Shown piece after piece: positions 24,756 to 33,681 of a stretch of 36,417 bases of DNA; the stretch's first letter is position 1, and every line of letters begins with the position of its first letter. A program made the translations under genes and the position numbers. The notes beneath the pieces were generated by a model that worked only from the letters and a program-made list of their open reading frames with translations, made no database searches and was not told the DNA's origin. Source of the DNA: JBBIOU01 sp037443205 (GTDB lineage Bacteria; Bacteroidota; Bacteroidia; Flavobacteriales_D; UBA2798); the NCBI GenBank assembly GCA_037443205.1, contig JBBIOU010000029.1, forward strand, positions 1-36,417. The letters are read 5' to 3'.

Positions 24756-25109
24756 TTAAGAGTTTGCAGGTTTTTGTTTCATTCCCATAACACCACCAAC
24801 GACAATCAATAAAAATCCAACAGGCATTATGTATAAGCCTGTTCCTGCCATACCGCCTGCCTTGCTTAACCAGTATAGTGATAAAGCAAGTCCTAAAATT
24901 CCTGCAACAAGCGCAATGATACTCATTGTTTTACCTCCCTTAAATAAAAGACCTGCGCCTATGGCTGCTAAACCGATTACTATACCGCCTTGTGCGGCAT
25001 TAGTAGCCATTAAGGTAACTCCTATGCCCATAAAAGAAACAAAAGGTAAGAAAGTTGAAATTATATCAAGTGCTCCACCTGCAATTCCAATTAATTTAGA
25101 TTTTTCCAT
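24756..25109 (-). CDS. Small multi-pass membrane protein
   Basis: 117 residues, with about four hydrophobic segments (around 7-33, 40-56, 60-82 and 90-109) rich in Gly and Ala, and a short basic tail ending MKQKPANS. I do not recognise the family; it looks like the small hypothetical membrane proteins common in environmental bacteria. There is no catalytic motif. It lies 110 bases downstream of dacB on the same strand and may be co-transcribed with it or have its own promoter; no clear promoter is visible. The plus-strand frame over the same region is a shadow. Confidence 0.75.
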   Translation of the reverse strand: MEKSKLIGIAGGALDIISTFLPFVSFMGIGVTLMATNAAQGGIVIGLAAIGAGLLFKGGKTMSIIALVAGILGLALSLYWLSKAGGMAGTGLYIMPVGFLLIVVGGVMGMKQKPANS

Positions 25110-25219
25110 AATATGTTATGTTTATTGGTTTATGCAGCTAAGGTAATTTTTTTTAGATTAAATATAAAATATGGCAGATTAAATTATTAACATCTAAAGT
25201 ATGAAGTTTATATTAGTGT

Positions 25220-26725
25220 TTATTCAGTAAAATCAACCATGGCAATCATCAGTTTTTCAATTTTTTTTTCAATTTGTCGCATGTTGCAGTTATAATTGTT
25301 AATAATTATGGCAAAAGTGAGTTTTTTTCCATTTTTTGCTTTTACATATCCGGCATAACTCTTAATGCGTGTCATGCTGCCACTTTTGGCAACCAGCTTG
25401 TTTTGTGCGCGAGTACCTTTACATAAATGGCTAAGCGTGCCACTTTTACCGGCAACAGGCAAAGAGTTTTCGAAGGCAGCAAAATTTTTACTGCGATTGG
25501 CCATATAGTTTAGTATGCTTACTAAATGTGAAGCTGCTACGGCATTGTATCTGGATAGGCCGCTACCATCAGTTATATAAAGTCCTGACACATCAATGCC
25601 TTTGCTTTTCCAAAACTCGGTTATGCCAAGTGTACCGGAATGAGTTGTTCCGTTGGCGTATTTAGCAACGCCAATTTGATTGCAAAGATGTTCGGCAAAC
25701 AAGTTTACCGAAACCAGATTAGTCCAATATACAATACTGCTTAAATAGGGTGAATAATGCACATAAAAATCGGTTCTTTTTTCATTGTTTAAATGAATGC
25801 CATTAAGTTTTAGGTTTCTAAGTGTTGTACAAGATTTGGCGGTTTTAATGCCAATAGTGTGTAATTCGTGTTCCAGTTCAAAAGCAGCCAGATAAGCGGG
25901 GTCGGGTAAACTGCTTTTTACTTCAAAATCTTCTTTGCCTTTTGGGATGGTTCCCCTGATAAAACGTTTGTTGGCGTAAGGAACACCTAAAATATAAGCA
26001 TTGTCTTCGGGTGTGTTGGCGGCATATACCTCATTGTAAAATTCCAGTTCGGGGATGTACGGATTGATACATTCTATATAGGCAGAATCACCGGCATTTT
26101 TTCCGGATCGAAATTTTAATACACATACGTTGTCATAGATAGATAATCCGCAGGGTGCAGCACCATAGCCATTACCTACATCGCCCAAACTCCAGGTAGC
26201 AGGGGCCATGTCCCAACCATAAATTTCGGCATCTGCAATAATACGACCTGCAATGCTGTCAATCCCCATTTTTTTAATCGTATCAGCCCAGGTTTGCATA
26301 AAGTTTATGGCCTGGTTTTTATCGTTAAAAAACTTTGAGCCTAAGGTAGGATCACCGCCACCTTTAATAATCAAATCACCCATTAATACGTGTTTTACTG
26401 TATCAATATAGCCTGTATATTGCAAGGTGGTTTTAAAACGATACCCTGCGCCCAGCACTTCCAATGCGGTAGCTGTTGTAATTATTTTCATGGTAGATGC
26501 AGGTACCAAACTCATATCAGGGTTTAACTCGGCTATAGTTTTGTTGCCAAAGGCTTCTACAACCTTAAAAGAGATGGCGGCATTTTTCAGGTCGGCATCG
26601 TTGGCAAATGCTTCAATTGCTAACTGAACAGGGTTTTTTGTGCTATCTGTTACATTGATATTTTGACTATTTACACAATTTGCATGTAAATAAAAAAATA
26701 ATAATATGATAAATATTTTTTGCAT
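25220..26725 (-). CDS. dacB: D-alanyl-D-alanine carboxypeptidase/endopeptidase (PBP4, peptidase S13)
   Basis: 501 residues, exported by an N-terminal signal of about 20 residues. The three serine penicillin-binding motifs are present: Ser77-Thr-Met-Lys80 in VPASTMKIITTATALEVLG, the SxN-type motif in ITDGSGLSRYNAV, and KSG in VAGKSGTLSHL (KTG in most families). The long insertion between the first two motifs (GDLIIKGGGDPTLGS through WDMAPATWSLGDVGNGYGA) is diagnostic of class C PBP4. It trims D-Ala from peptidoglycan stem peptides and can cut cross-links in the periplasm. It is divergent from the polysaccharide cluster with 77 bases between the starts. Confidence 0.93.
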   Translation of the reverse strand: MQKIFIILLFFYLHANCVNSQNINVTDSTKNPVQLAIEAFANDADLKNAAISFKVVEAFGNKTIAELNPDMSLVPASTMKIITTATALEVLGAGYRFKTTLQYTGYIDTVKHVLMGDLIIKGGGDPTLGSKFFNDKNQAINFMQTWADTIKKMGIDSIAGRIIADAEIYGWDMAPATWSLGDVGNGYGAAPCGLSIYDNVCVLKFRSGKNAGDSAYIECINPYIPELEFYNEVYAANTPEDNAYILGVPYANKRFIRGTIPKGKEDFEVKSSLPDPAYLAAFELEHELHTIGIKTAKSCTTLRNLKLNGIHLNNEKRTDFYVHYSPYLSSIVYWTNLVSVNLFAEHLCNQIGVAKYANGTTHSGTLGITEFWKSKGIDVSGLYITDGSGLSRYNAVAASHLVSILNYMANRSKNFAAFENSLPVAGKSGTLSHLCKGTRAQNKLVAKSGSMTRIKSYAGYVKAKNGKKLTFAIIINNYNCNMRQIEKKIEKLMIAMVDFTE

Positions 26726-26802
26726 GTATATGTTTAATCGTATAAAGATACATTATTGTGCCGATATGTTTGTATATTAGCAAAAATTAGTCCGATTTTT
26801 TT

Positions 26803-28671
26803 ATGTGTGGGATAGTAGGTATAATTAATCTTGAACAAAAGAATATTGATAATTTTGATTTACAAGCATCGTTAGAAGCATTAAATAAGCGAGGACCCGA
26901 CAATCAAGGTATTTATCATCATAAGCATATTTTATTGGGTCATACCCGGTTGGCAATAATTGATACAGATGCCAAAGCAAACCAACCATTTATTGATAGC
27001 AGCGGTAATTACGTTTTGATTTATAATGGCGAAATTTTTAATTATAAAGAGTTAAAATTACATTTGCTAAATAAAGGTTATAACTTTAAAACCCATAGTG
27101 ATACCGAAGTATTGTTATATTTACTGATAGAGGAAGGAAAAAACGCATTACAGAAATTAAACGGTTTTTTTTCTTTTGCTTTTTACAATAAAGCAGAAAA
27201 TTATTTGTTGCTGGCCAGAGACAGATTTGGCGAAAAACCGCTTGTATATTTTTTGGATAAAAAAATTTTTTTCTTTGCTTCCGAACTGAAAGCCATTTTG
27301 CCTTTTTTAAAAAATAAACAAATTAGTTCTGATGCATTACACTTATACTTTGAATTAAGTTATATACCGGCACCTTTGACTATTTTTGAAAATGTATATA
27401 AGCTTTACCCCGGTCATTACATCGAAATAAAAAACCAAAACTTTAGCACCGCAAGCTATTACAACAGAAATGTTGAGCAACAAGATATATCCTATGCACA
27501 GGCACAAAAAATGCTTAAAGAACTTATGTATGATGCTGTTAAATTAAGAATGATTACAGATGTGCCTATGGGTGGATTTTTAAGCGGAGGTGTAGATTCT
27601 ACCATTACATGCGGTATTGCCCACGATATTGACAAATCTTTTGAAAGTTATACGATTGGCTTTAAAAAACAAACCTTCTTTGACGAATCAAATGATGCAA
27701 AAAAAGCAGCTGCTTATCTGGGAATAAAACATCATATTGTATGGGCAGAGTTAAACGATTACTATACGATTGTAAATCAAATTTGTGAATATCTGGATGA
27801 GCCATTTGCCGATTCCTCATGCATCCCTTTTTATTTATTATGTAGCAAAACCAAATCTCATATTACCGTAGCTTTAACAGGCGATGGTGCAGACGAACTC
27901 TTTTCGGGATACAATAAACACAAAGCATTACTGCGTTCAATATCAAATAATACACTTAATTTGGTTTTAAAAAAATCAGGTTTATTATTATCCGGTTTAA
28001 CAGATAAACGCAATAATAAAATAAGCAATAAAATAAGACAAGTAAAAAAATATGCGGCCGGGTTAAATAAAAATTTTGCTGAAAGATATTACGATTGGGC
28101 ATGCTTTACAAACACAGATAAAGTAAATAAATTGCTTAAACTTAAACCTGCATCAGAAAAAAATGAATTGATACAAACTTATACGCAGTATATCAAAGCA
28201 GATGATTTTAATACCGTTTTATTAGCCGATCAGAAACTGGTATTGGCAAATGATATGTTATTTAAAGCTGATATGATGAGCATGGCTAACTCTATGGAGG
28301 TACGTCCGGTATTTTTGGATTATCGTATTACCGAATTGGTAAATTCATTTCCTTCAAAATATAAAATCAACACCCGAACCTCAAAAAAAATTTTACGTGA
28401 TACATTTACCGAGTTTTTTGAACCCGATTTAATTACAAAACCCAAAAAAGGATTTGAGGCCCCACTGCATTATTTATTAACCCAGGTACTAAAAAAAGAA
28501 CTTTTGTCTTTGCTGAAGGATGAAATAATTTTAAAACAAAATATTTTTAATATTGAAAGCATCAGCCGAATTAAACATAATTTACTAAAGGATAAAATTG
28601 AAAACGAATCAACCCTATGGGCTATTTATGTTTTTCAAAAATGGTATATACAAAATATAAACTATGCCTAA
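26803..28671 (+). CDS. asnB: Glutamine-dependent asparagine synthetase-like amidotransferase
   Basis: 622 residues. After Met, Cys2 (MCGIVGI) is the class II glutaminase nucleophile; NKRGPDNQG, GHTRLAIID and YNGEIFNY complete the glutaminase domain (1-200). The synthetase domain has the ATP pyrophosphatase loop SGGVDST at 261-267, FDESNDAKKAA, DEPFADSS and ALTGDGADELFSGY. Free asparagine synthesis is possible, but it starts a polysaccharide cluster and overlaps the GT4 gene by 8 bases. AsnB homologues in such clusters often amidate uronic acids of surface polysaccharides, which I consider equally likely. A TATGTTTG element at 26765-26772 may be its -7 box, without a clear -33. Confidence 0.9.
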   Translation: MCGIVGIINLEQKNIDNFDLQASLEALNKRGPDNQGIYHHKHILLGHTRLAIIDTDAKANQPFIDSSGNYVLIYNGEIFNYKELKLHLLNKGYNFKTHSDTEVLLYLLIEEGKNALQKLNGFFSFAFYNKAENYLLLARDRFGEKPLVYFLDKKIFFFASELKAILPFLKNKQISSDALHLYFELSYIPAPLTIFENVYKLYPGHYIEIKNQNFSTASYYNRNVEQQDISYAQAQKMLKELMYDAVKLRMITDVPMGGFLSGGVDSTITCGIAHDIDKSFESYTIGFKKQTFFDESNDAKKAAAYLGIKHHIVWAELNDYYTIVNQICEYLDEPFADSSCIPFYLLCSKTKSHITVALTGDGADELFSGYNKHKALLRSISNNTLNLVLKKSGLLLSGLTDKRNNKISNKIRQVKKYAAGLNKNFAERYYDWACFTNTDKVNKLLKLKPASEKNELIQTYTQYIKADDFNTVLLADQKLVLANDMLFKADMMSMANSMEVRPVFLDYRITELVNSFPSKYKINTRTSKKILRDTFTEFFEPDLITKPKKGFEAPLHYLLTQVLKKELLSLLKDEIILKQNIFNIESISRIKHNLLKDKIENESTLWAIYVFQKWYIQNINYA

Positions 28672-29848
28672 AATAGTTCGAATAATAAACCGGTTTAATT
28701 TAGGTGGTCCAACATATAATGCGGCATATCTTACCAGATATCTGCAACCCGAATATGAAACTATTTTAGTAGGAGGACAAAAAAATGATGATGAAGAAAG
28801 TTCGGAATTTATTTTAAATGATTTGGGAATAAAACCGCTTATATTATCCGAAATGAACAGGAAAATAAGCTGGAGCAATGACAGAAAAGCATATCAAAAG
28901 ATTTATGAAATTATTGGCGACACTAAGCCCGATATAGTACATACCCACGCTTCTAAAGCAGGCGCCTTAGGCAGAACAGCAGCGCACAAATTAAAAGTAC
29001 CTGCCATTGTTCACACTTTCCACGGAAATGTATTTAAAGGATATTTTAACCCGCTTATTACTTATTTTTATAAAAGCATCGAGCGTAAACTTGCCTCTAA
29101 AAGCCATGCAATTATTGCCATTAGCCAATTGCAAAAACACGAGCTGGTATTTGAACACAAAATTTGTAAACAAGATAAAGTACATGTTATACCCTTGGGT
29201 TTTGACCTTACCCGATTCAATGAATATAAACCGGAAAAGAGAAATATATTCAGAACACAATATGCTCTGAAAGACGATGAAATAGCTATAGGCATAACCG
29301 GCAGACTGGCGCCTATTAAAAATCATACAATGTTTTTAACGGCTATTTCATTACTCAAAGCTAATTCGCAAAAAAAAATTAAAGCATTTATTATTGGCGA
29401 TGGTGAAACCAAAGAATCTTTGATAAAACATGCATACAACTTACATTTGACCGTATCAACACCTGACAATATACACCCCGATGCCGATGTAATATTTACA
29501 TCGTGGAGAAAAGATATCGATGTGGTAAATGCAGGTCTGGATATTGTGGCGCTTAGTTCGGATAACGAAGGTACCCCGGTAAGTTTAATCGAAGCACAAG
29601 CATCCGGCAAACCAATTGTTACAACAGATGTGGGAGGTATTAAAGACATTGTGGAACAAAATAAAACAGCTTTGATAGTGCCCCAAGGCGATGCTTATGC
29701 CATGGCCGATAAACTACATGAATTGTGTAAGAACGAAACATTGCGCATCAAAATGTCGGAATATGGCTGGGAATATGTTAAAAATAAATTTCATTATACC
29801 CGATTAATTTCTGATATAAAAAACCTATACCGTTTGTTATTATCCTGA
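28664..29848 (+). CDS. Glycosyltransferase family 4
   Basis: 394 residues, GT-B fold. The N-terminal NRFNLGGPTYNAAYLTRYL contains the Gly-Gly-Pro acceptor loop seen in exopolysaccharide transferases, and VHTHASKAGALGRTAAHKL and HTFHGNVFKGYF follow. The C-terminal half has ITGRLAPIKNHTMFLTAI and the donor-binding SSDNEGTPVSLIEAQASGKPIVTTDVGG with the E-x7-E pair. It should use a nucleotide sugar to extend a lipid-linked repeat unit at the inner membrane. It overlaps asnB by 8 bases and precedes the wza-like gene by 55 bases, where a promoter-like sequence lies. The sugar and acceptor are unknown. Confidence 0.92.
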   Translation: MPKIVRIINRFNLGGPTYNAAYLTRYLQPEYETILVGGQKNDDEESSEFILNDLGIKPLILSEMNRKISWSNDRKAYQKIYEIIGDTKPDIVHTHASKAGALGRTAAHKLKVPAIVHTFHGNVFKGYFNPLITYFYKSIERKLASKSHAIIAISQLQKHELVFEHKICKQDKVHVIPLGFDLTRFNEYKPEKRNIFRTQYALKDDEIAIGITGRLAPIKNHTMFLTAISLLKANSQKKIKAFIIGDGETKESLIKHAYNLHLTVSTPDNIHPDADVIFTSWRKDIDVVNAGLDIVALSSDNEGTPVSLIEAQASGKPIVTTDVGGIKDIVEQNKTALIVPQGDAYAMADKLHELCKNETLRIKMSEYGWEYVKNKFHYTRLISDIKNLYRLLLS

Positions 29849-29862
29849 TTTTTTTACATTTG
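29833..29862 (+). promoter_or_regulatory. Good Bacteroidota-type promoter before the wza-like gene
   Basis: TTTG (29833-29836), an 18-base spacer and TACATTTG (29855-29862) match the TTTG/TAnnTTTG consensus at both elements. The -33 box overlaps the last codons of the GT4 gene. The start codon of the export gene is 42 bases downstream, so the export genes may be transcribed separately from asnB-GT4. Confidence 0.6.
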
Positions 29863-29903
29863 TAGTTCATTTAAACGGTTCAGATCATTACAAATAAAAT
29901 TTT

Positions 29904-30683
29904 ATGAAATTAAAACCGATACTTCAACTAAAACAAATAATATATATATTGTCAGTTTCGTGTGTATTTCAAAGTTGTTATATCAACAGTAATCTGATGC
30001 TGCGTACAGACCGAAATTTTGTTTTTGATACCATCCCAACGGTGGCACCTGCAGAATACAGAATCAGTACCAATGATTTGATAAATTTCAGATTGTTTGC
30101 CAATGACGGATTCAGAATCATAGACATCTCTAGCGGCATGGAAGCAAATCAGGTTAATCTGATGCGCAATGTGGTAAACTACAGAATAGAAGCTGACGGA
30201 AAAGTTAGATTGCCCGTTATTAATGATATACATCTTGCAGGATTAACGGTAAAAGAAGCCGAGTTTTTACTGGAAGAAAAATATGGTGAATATTATGTCA
30301 ATCCCTATGTACAAATCAATGTGGTAAATAAACGCATAATAGTTTTTCCGGGTAATGGCAGCGATGCCCGTGTAATAACACTTGAAAACAACAATACTAC
30401 CCTGATGGAAGCACTGGCACTGGCCGGAGGTATTACAGAACGTGGTAGAGCCTCAAAAATTAAGCTTATGCGCAAGTCAGCAAACGGCAAAAGACAAGTT
30501 TATTTAATTGATCTTTCAACCATAGACGGACTTAAATATGCCGATATGATTGTACAGGCTAATGATTACATTTACGTACAACCTGTGCCGCAAATATCCA
30601 GAGAGATTTTACAGGAATTAGCACCCATTGTTTCTTTAATATCAAGCGCAGTAATTATTTACACTGTTTTAAACCGATTTTAA
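29904..30683 (+). CDS. Polysaccharide export outer-membrane lipoprotein (Wza-like)
   Basis: 259 residues. The signal contains two possible lipoboxes, LSVSC (Cys20) and VFQSC (Cys25). A polysaccharide export (Poly_export) domain covers about 50-150: EYRISTNDLINFRLFANDGF, YRIEADGKVRLPVIND, LAGLTVKEAEFLLEEKYGEYYVNPYV. One SLBB domain (ITLENNNTTLMEALALAGG) follows at about 155-230. The C-terminus ends in a hydrophobic helix (IVSLISSAVIIYTVL), as in Bacteroidota Wza proteins. It is predicted to form the outer-membrane channel for surface polysaccharide. The wzc-like gene begins 4 bases after its stop, so the pair is translationally close. Confidence 0.92.
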   Translation: MKLKPILQLKQIIYILSVSCVFQSCYINSNLMLRTDRNFVFDTIPTVAPAEYRISTNDLINFRLFANDGFRIIDISSGMEANQVNLMRNVVNYRIEADGKVRLPVINDIHLAGLTVKEAEFLLEEKYGEYYVNPYVQINVVNKRIIVFPGNGSDARVITLENNNTTLMEALALAGGITERGRASKIKLMRKSANGKRQVYLIDLSTIDGLKYADMIVQANDYIYVQPVPQISREILQELAPIVSLISSAVIIYTVLNRF

Positions 30684-30687
30684 TTAC

Positions 30688-33135
30688 ATGCTGCCAAACG
30701 ATTTAAACTCTCAACAACAACAAAATTTTGAACGTTATAAAGAACGTTTATCAAATTTCAGTAATGAATTTGAATTAGGACTCTTTTTGTACATTACGCG
30801 TAAAAACCTGAAGTGGATTTTTATTTTTTTGACGCTATCTTTTTTAGGTGCATTTATATATATACGTTATACACCCCCCTTATACAAATCATCATCCGTA
30901 ATTCAGATACGAAACGACAACAAAGAAAAAAAAATTTTAGAATTTACCGGTATACCCGAAGAATCGGGCATTGATGTAGCCCTGGAATTAATTCGTTCTA
31001 AATATCTATTTACCAAGGCCATTGAAAAATTAAACCTGCATGTAACTTATTATAACGAAGGACAGATATTAACCGAATTAAGATACCCTAATCCCGCATA
31101 CTATCTTTATGATTTATCAATTACAGATTCCTCTATTATAGGTTACCCCATTGATGTGAAGTATGCCGATAATACATTTACTATTTCCTACAAATGGAAT
31201 AATGAATTAAAAGAATACACCTGTACAATTAATGATTATGTAGAAACACCTCACTTTAAATGTAGAATAATTTTACAGGATGAACAAGCATTGTTATCAT
31301 CATTAAAAGAAAACAGAAATTATTTTGTGATTAATGATATAAAATCCTTGGCGGCCGGCTTTTACTTGCGTTTAACTGCAAGAATACTCAATGCAAGTGC
31401 AAACACTATTGAAGTAATATTTGAAAATAATAACCTGCATTTATGCAGAGATGTGGTAAACGCCTTAACCAACACTTACATTGAATATGATTTAGAGCAA
31501 AAAAAAGAAAGCTCCCAAAAAATACTCGCTTTTATAGACGCCCAAATAGATACCGTATATGCAAAACTTAAAAACTCTGAAGATCAGATACAGGCATTCA
31601 GACAAATTAATAAAGTAAAAGATTTTAAAGGTGTAGCCGATAATTATCTGGAAAGACTTAGTGTGCTGGAAAGTGATTTGCTTAAAGAAGAAATAGACGA
31701 AAAACTGCTAAACGAAATAGAAGTAAATCTTAACAAAAACAACAGCGAAGCAGATGTGTATAATATGATTTCTATATTGGTAGGAACCCGTTATGAAAAT
31801 CCTCTGAGCGAATCTATTAAAGAACTGCAAAAGTTGTTGCTCAGTAAAGAAAAAGAACTTTTTAGTGTTACTAAAAGAAGCGAAGTTATAAAATCATTAG
31901 ACTACCAAATAGATATACAAATTAAAGTAATAAAAAAAGCAATTTTAGCCTTAAAAGAGCAAATTCAAAAACGCAAATCATCTATCAAAGATAAAATTGC
32001 ACAATACGAAAATATATACTATGGCTTACCTGAAAAAGAAGTTGAATATGCACGTTTAGAAAGACTCTTTAACATCAACGAAAAATACCATACCCTATTG
32101 GTTGAGAAGAAAACAGAATATTCTATTGCATTAGCAGGACAAACCACACAAAACCAGATACTGGAAGAAGCAAAACTACCTTCTTCGCCTATATCTCCCA
32201 AAAAAAAATTGGTATATATATCCTTTTTTGTATTGGGTATGCTTATAAGTTTAATAACCATTGTTGTAAAATATTTAATGTATAATAACATCACATCGCT
32301 ACACGAAATTACCAAAGCTTCGAACGCCAGTATTAATATCATTGGCTTAATACCTAAATATAAACTTGATATTCCGGTGTCTCAGCTCATCATTGATAAG
32401 AACCCGAAATCTATAATTTCCGAAGCGTTCAGAACAGTTAGAACCAACCTGCAGTTTATTTCGAATGAACCCGGACCCAAAGTAGTATCTGTTACCTCCA
32501 CCATTTCTGGCGAAGGAAAAACATTTACTGCAATTAACCTGGCAGGTATCATTGCCTTTACCGGTAAAAAGGTTATTATACTGGATGTTGATATGCGTAA
32601 ACCTAAAATCCATATTGGATTTAATGTTTCAAATGATGCAGGTATGAGTACGCTGCTCATTGGTAAATCAGATTTACAATCTGTTATCAGAAACAGTCAT
32701 TTACCCAATTTAGATTTTATTACTGCAGGCCCTATACCTCCCAACCCATCCGAATTAATCATCAACGGTAAAATCGAAAAACTAATTGAAGAATTAAAAA
32801 CAAAATATGATGTAATTATTTTTGATACACCGCCAGTAGGTTTGGTAACCGATGGATTACATCTTATACAACTAAGCGATTATCCGATATATGTTTTTAG
32901 AGCCAATTATTCTAAACGTAATTTTGTGCAAAATGCCGACAGGTTAATAAACGAAAATAAAATAACCAATTTATCGGTGATTTTAAACGGGGTAGATACA
33001 GAAAAAAATACCTATGGATATAACTACGGTTATGGCTACGGTTATGGTTACGGCTACGCCTATGAAGCGGGTTATTATACCGGTGAAGAAGTATTTAAAA
33101 AGAAAAAGAAACTCAAAGATTTTTTTAAAAAATGA
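30688..33135 (+). CDS. Chain-length determinant / BY-kinase (Wzc-like)
   Basis: 815 residues in one polypeptide. Residues 1-40 are cytoplasmic, 41-60 a membrane segment, 61-510 a periplasmic Wzz domain with coiled coils and the GNVR-like EYARLERLFNINEKYHTLL, and about 511-531 the second membrane segment. The kinase follows: Walker A STISGEGKTFTAINLAG (about 603-612), Walker A' VIILDVDMRKPK (about 629-640) and Walker B VIIFDTPPVG (about 709-718). The C-terminus has a Tyr cluster (about 775-795) of Gly-Tyr repeats, the autophosphorylation tail of bacterial tyrosine kinases. It controls polysaccharide polymerisation and export with the Wza-like protein. Its stop overlaps the rfbC start by four bases. 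Confidence 0.94.
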   Translation: MLPNDLNSQQQQNFERYKERLSNFSNEFELGLFLYITRKNLKWIFIFLTLSFLGAFIYIRYTPPLYKSSSVIQIRNDNKEKKILEFTGIPEESGIDVALELIRSKYLFTKAIEKLNLHVTYYNEGQILTELRYPNPAYYLYDLSITDSSIIGYPIDVKYADNTFTISYKWNNELKEYTCTINDYVETPHFKCRIILQDEQALLSSLKENRNYFVINDIKSLAAGFYLRLTARILNASANTIEVIFENNNLHLCRDVVNALTNTYIEYDLEQKKESSQKILAFIDAQIDTVYAKLKNSEDQIQAFRQINKVKDFKGVADNYLERLSVLESDLLKEEIDEKLLNEIEVNLNKNNSEADVYNMISILVGTRYENPLSESIKELQKLLLSKEKELFSVTKRSEVIKSLDYQIDIQIKVIKKAILALKEQIQKRKSSIKDKIAQYENIYYGLPEKEVEYARLERLFNINEKYHTLLVEKKTEYSIALAGQTTQNQILEEAKLPSSPISPKKKLVYISFFVLGMLISLITIVVKYLMYNNITSLHEITKASNASINIIGLIPKYKLDIPVSQLIIDKNPKSIISEAFRTVRTNLQFISNEPGPKVVSVTSTISGEGKTFTAINLAGIIAFTGKKVIILDVDMRKPKIHIGFNVSNDAGMSTLLIGKSDLQSVIRNSHLPNLDFITAGPIPPNPSELIINGKIEKLIEELKTKYDVIIFDTPPVGLVTDGLHLIQLSDYPIYVFRANYSKRNFVQNADRLINENKITNLSVILNGVDTEKNTYGYNYGYGYGYGYGYAYEAGYYTGEEVFKKKKKLKDFFKK
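33000..33080 (+). repeat. Gly-Tyr hexanucleotide repeat in the kinase tail
   Basis: Tandem GGTTAT/GGCTAC-type units encode alternating Gly and Tyr at the C-terminus of the Wzc-like kinase. Such a short in-frame tandem repeat could vary in unit number among strains without breaking the frame. Confidence 0.6.
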
Positions 33136-33677
33136 CATTACACCCAACGGGATTTGAAGGATTGTTGCTTATTGAGCCCAAAATATTTAAAGATGAAAGA
33201 GGCTTGTTTTTTGAATCGTTTAATGAAAAACTGTTTTTTGATAAAACCGGATTAAATCTACATTTTGTACAAGACAATCATTCGGTGTCAGATAAAAATG
33301 TATTACGTGGCATGCACCTGCAATTACCTCCTTATGAGCAAGGAAAACTGGTAAGAGTAGTTAACGGGTCTGTGCTTGATGTGGTTGTAGATTTAAGAAA
33401 ACAATCTAAAACCTATGGCAAGCATTATAAACAAATACTATCAGCTAAAGATTCATACCTGTTATGGATACCTCCGGGCTTTGCGCATGGCTTTTTAAGC
33501 TTAGAAAACAATTCCGTTTTTCTCTATAAGTGTACCCAATACTACCATAAACCCTCAGAAATATCTATCTGCTGGAACGACCCCGAACTAAATATACATT
33601 GGAATATAAAAAATCCACTTTTGTCAGAAAAAGATAAAACATGTATGTTTTTTAAAGATTTTAGTAGTCCGTTTTAA
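33132..33677 (+). CDS. rfbC: dTDP-4-dehydrorhamnose 3,5-epimerase
   Basis: 181 residues, RmlC cupin. LLIEPKIFKDERGLFFESFNEK is the canonical start. HFVQDNHSVSDKNVLRGMHLQ contains the catalytic His (RGMH), VVNGSVLDVVVDLRKQSKTYGKH the core strands, and WIPPGFAHGFLSLE and YKCTQYYHKPSE the catalytic Tyr and dimer contacts. It epimerises dTDP-4-dehydro-6-deoxyglucose at C3 and C5 on the way to dTDP-L-rhamnose. It overlaps the kinase gene by four bases. The other rhamnose genes (rfbA, rfbB, rfbD) are not in this window, so they must be elsewhere or the product enters another dTDP-sugar route. Confidence 0.94.
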   Translation: MTLHPTGFEGLLLIEPKIFKDERGLFFESFNEKLFFDKTGLNLHFVQDNHSVSDKNVLRGMHLQLPPYEQGKLVRVVNGSVLDVVVDLRKQSKTYGKHYKQILSAKDSYLLWIPPGFAHGFLSLENNSVFLYKCTQYYHKPSEISICWNDPELNIHWNIKNPLLSEKDKTCMFFKDFSSPF

Positions 33678-33681
33678 TGAT

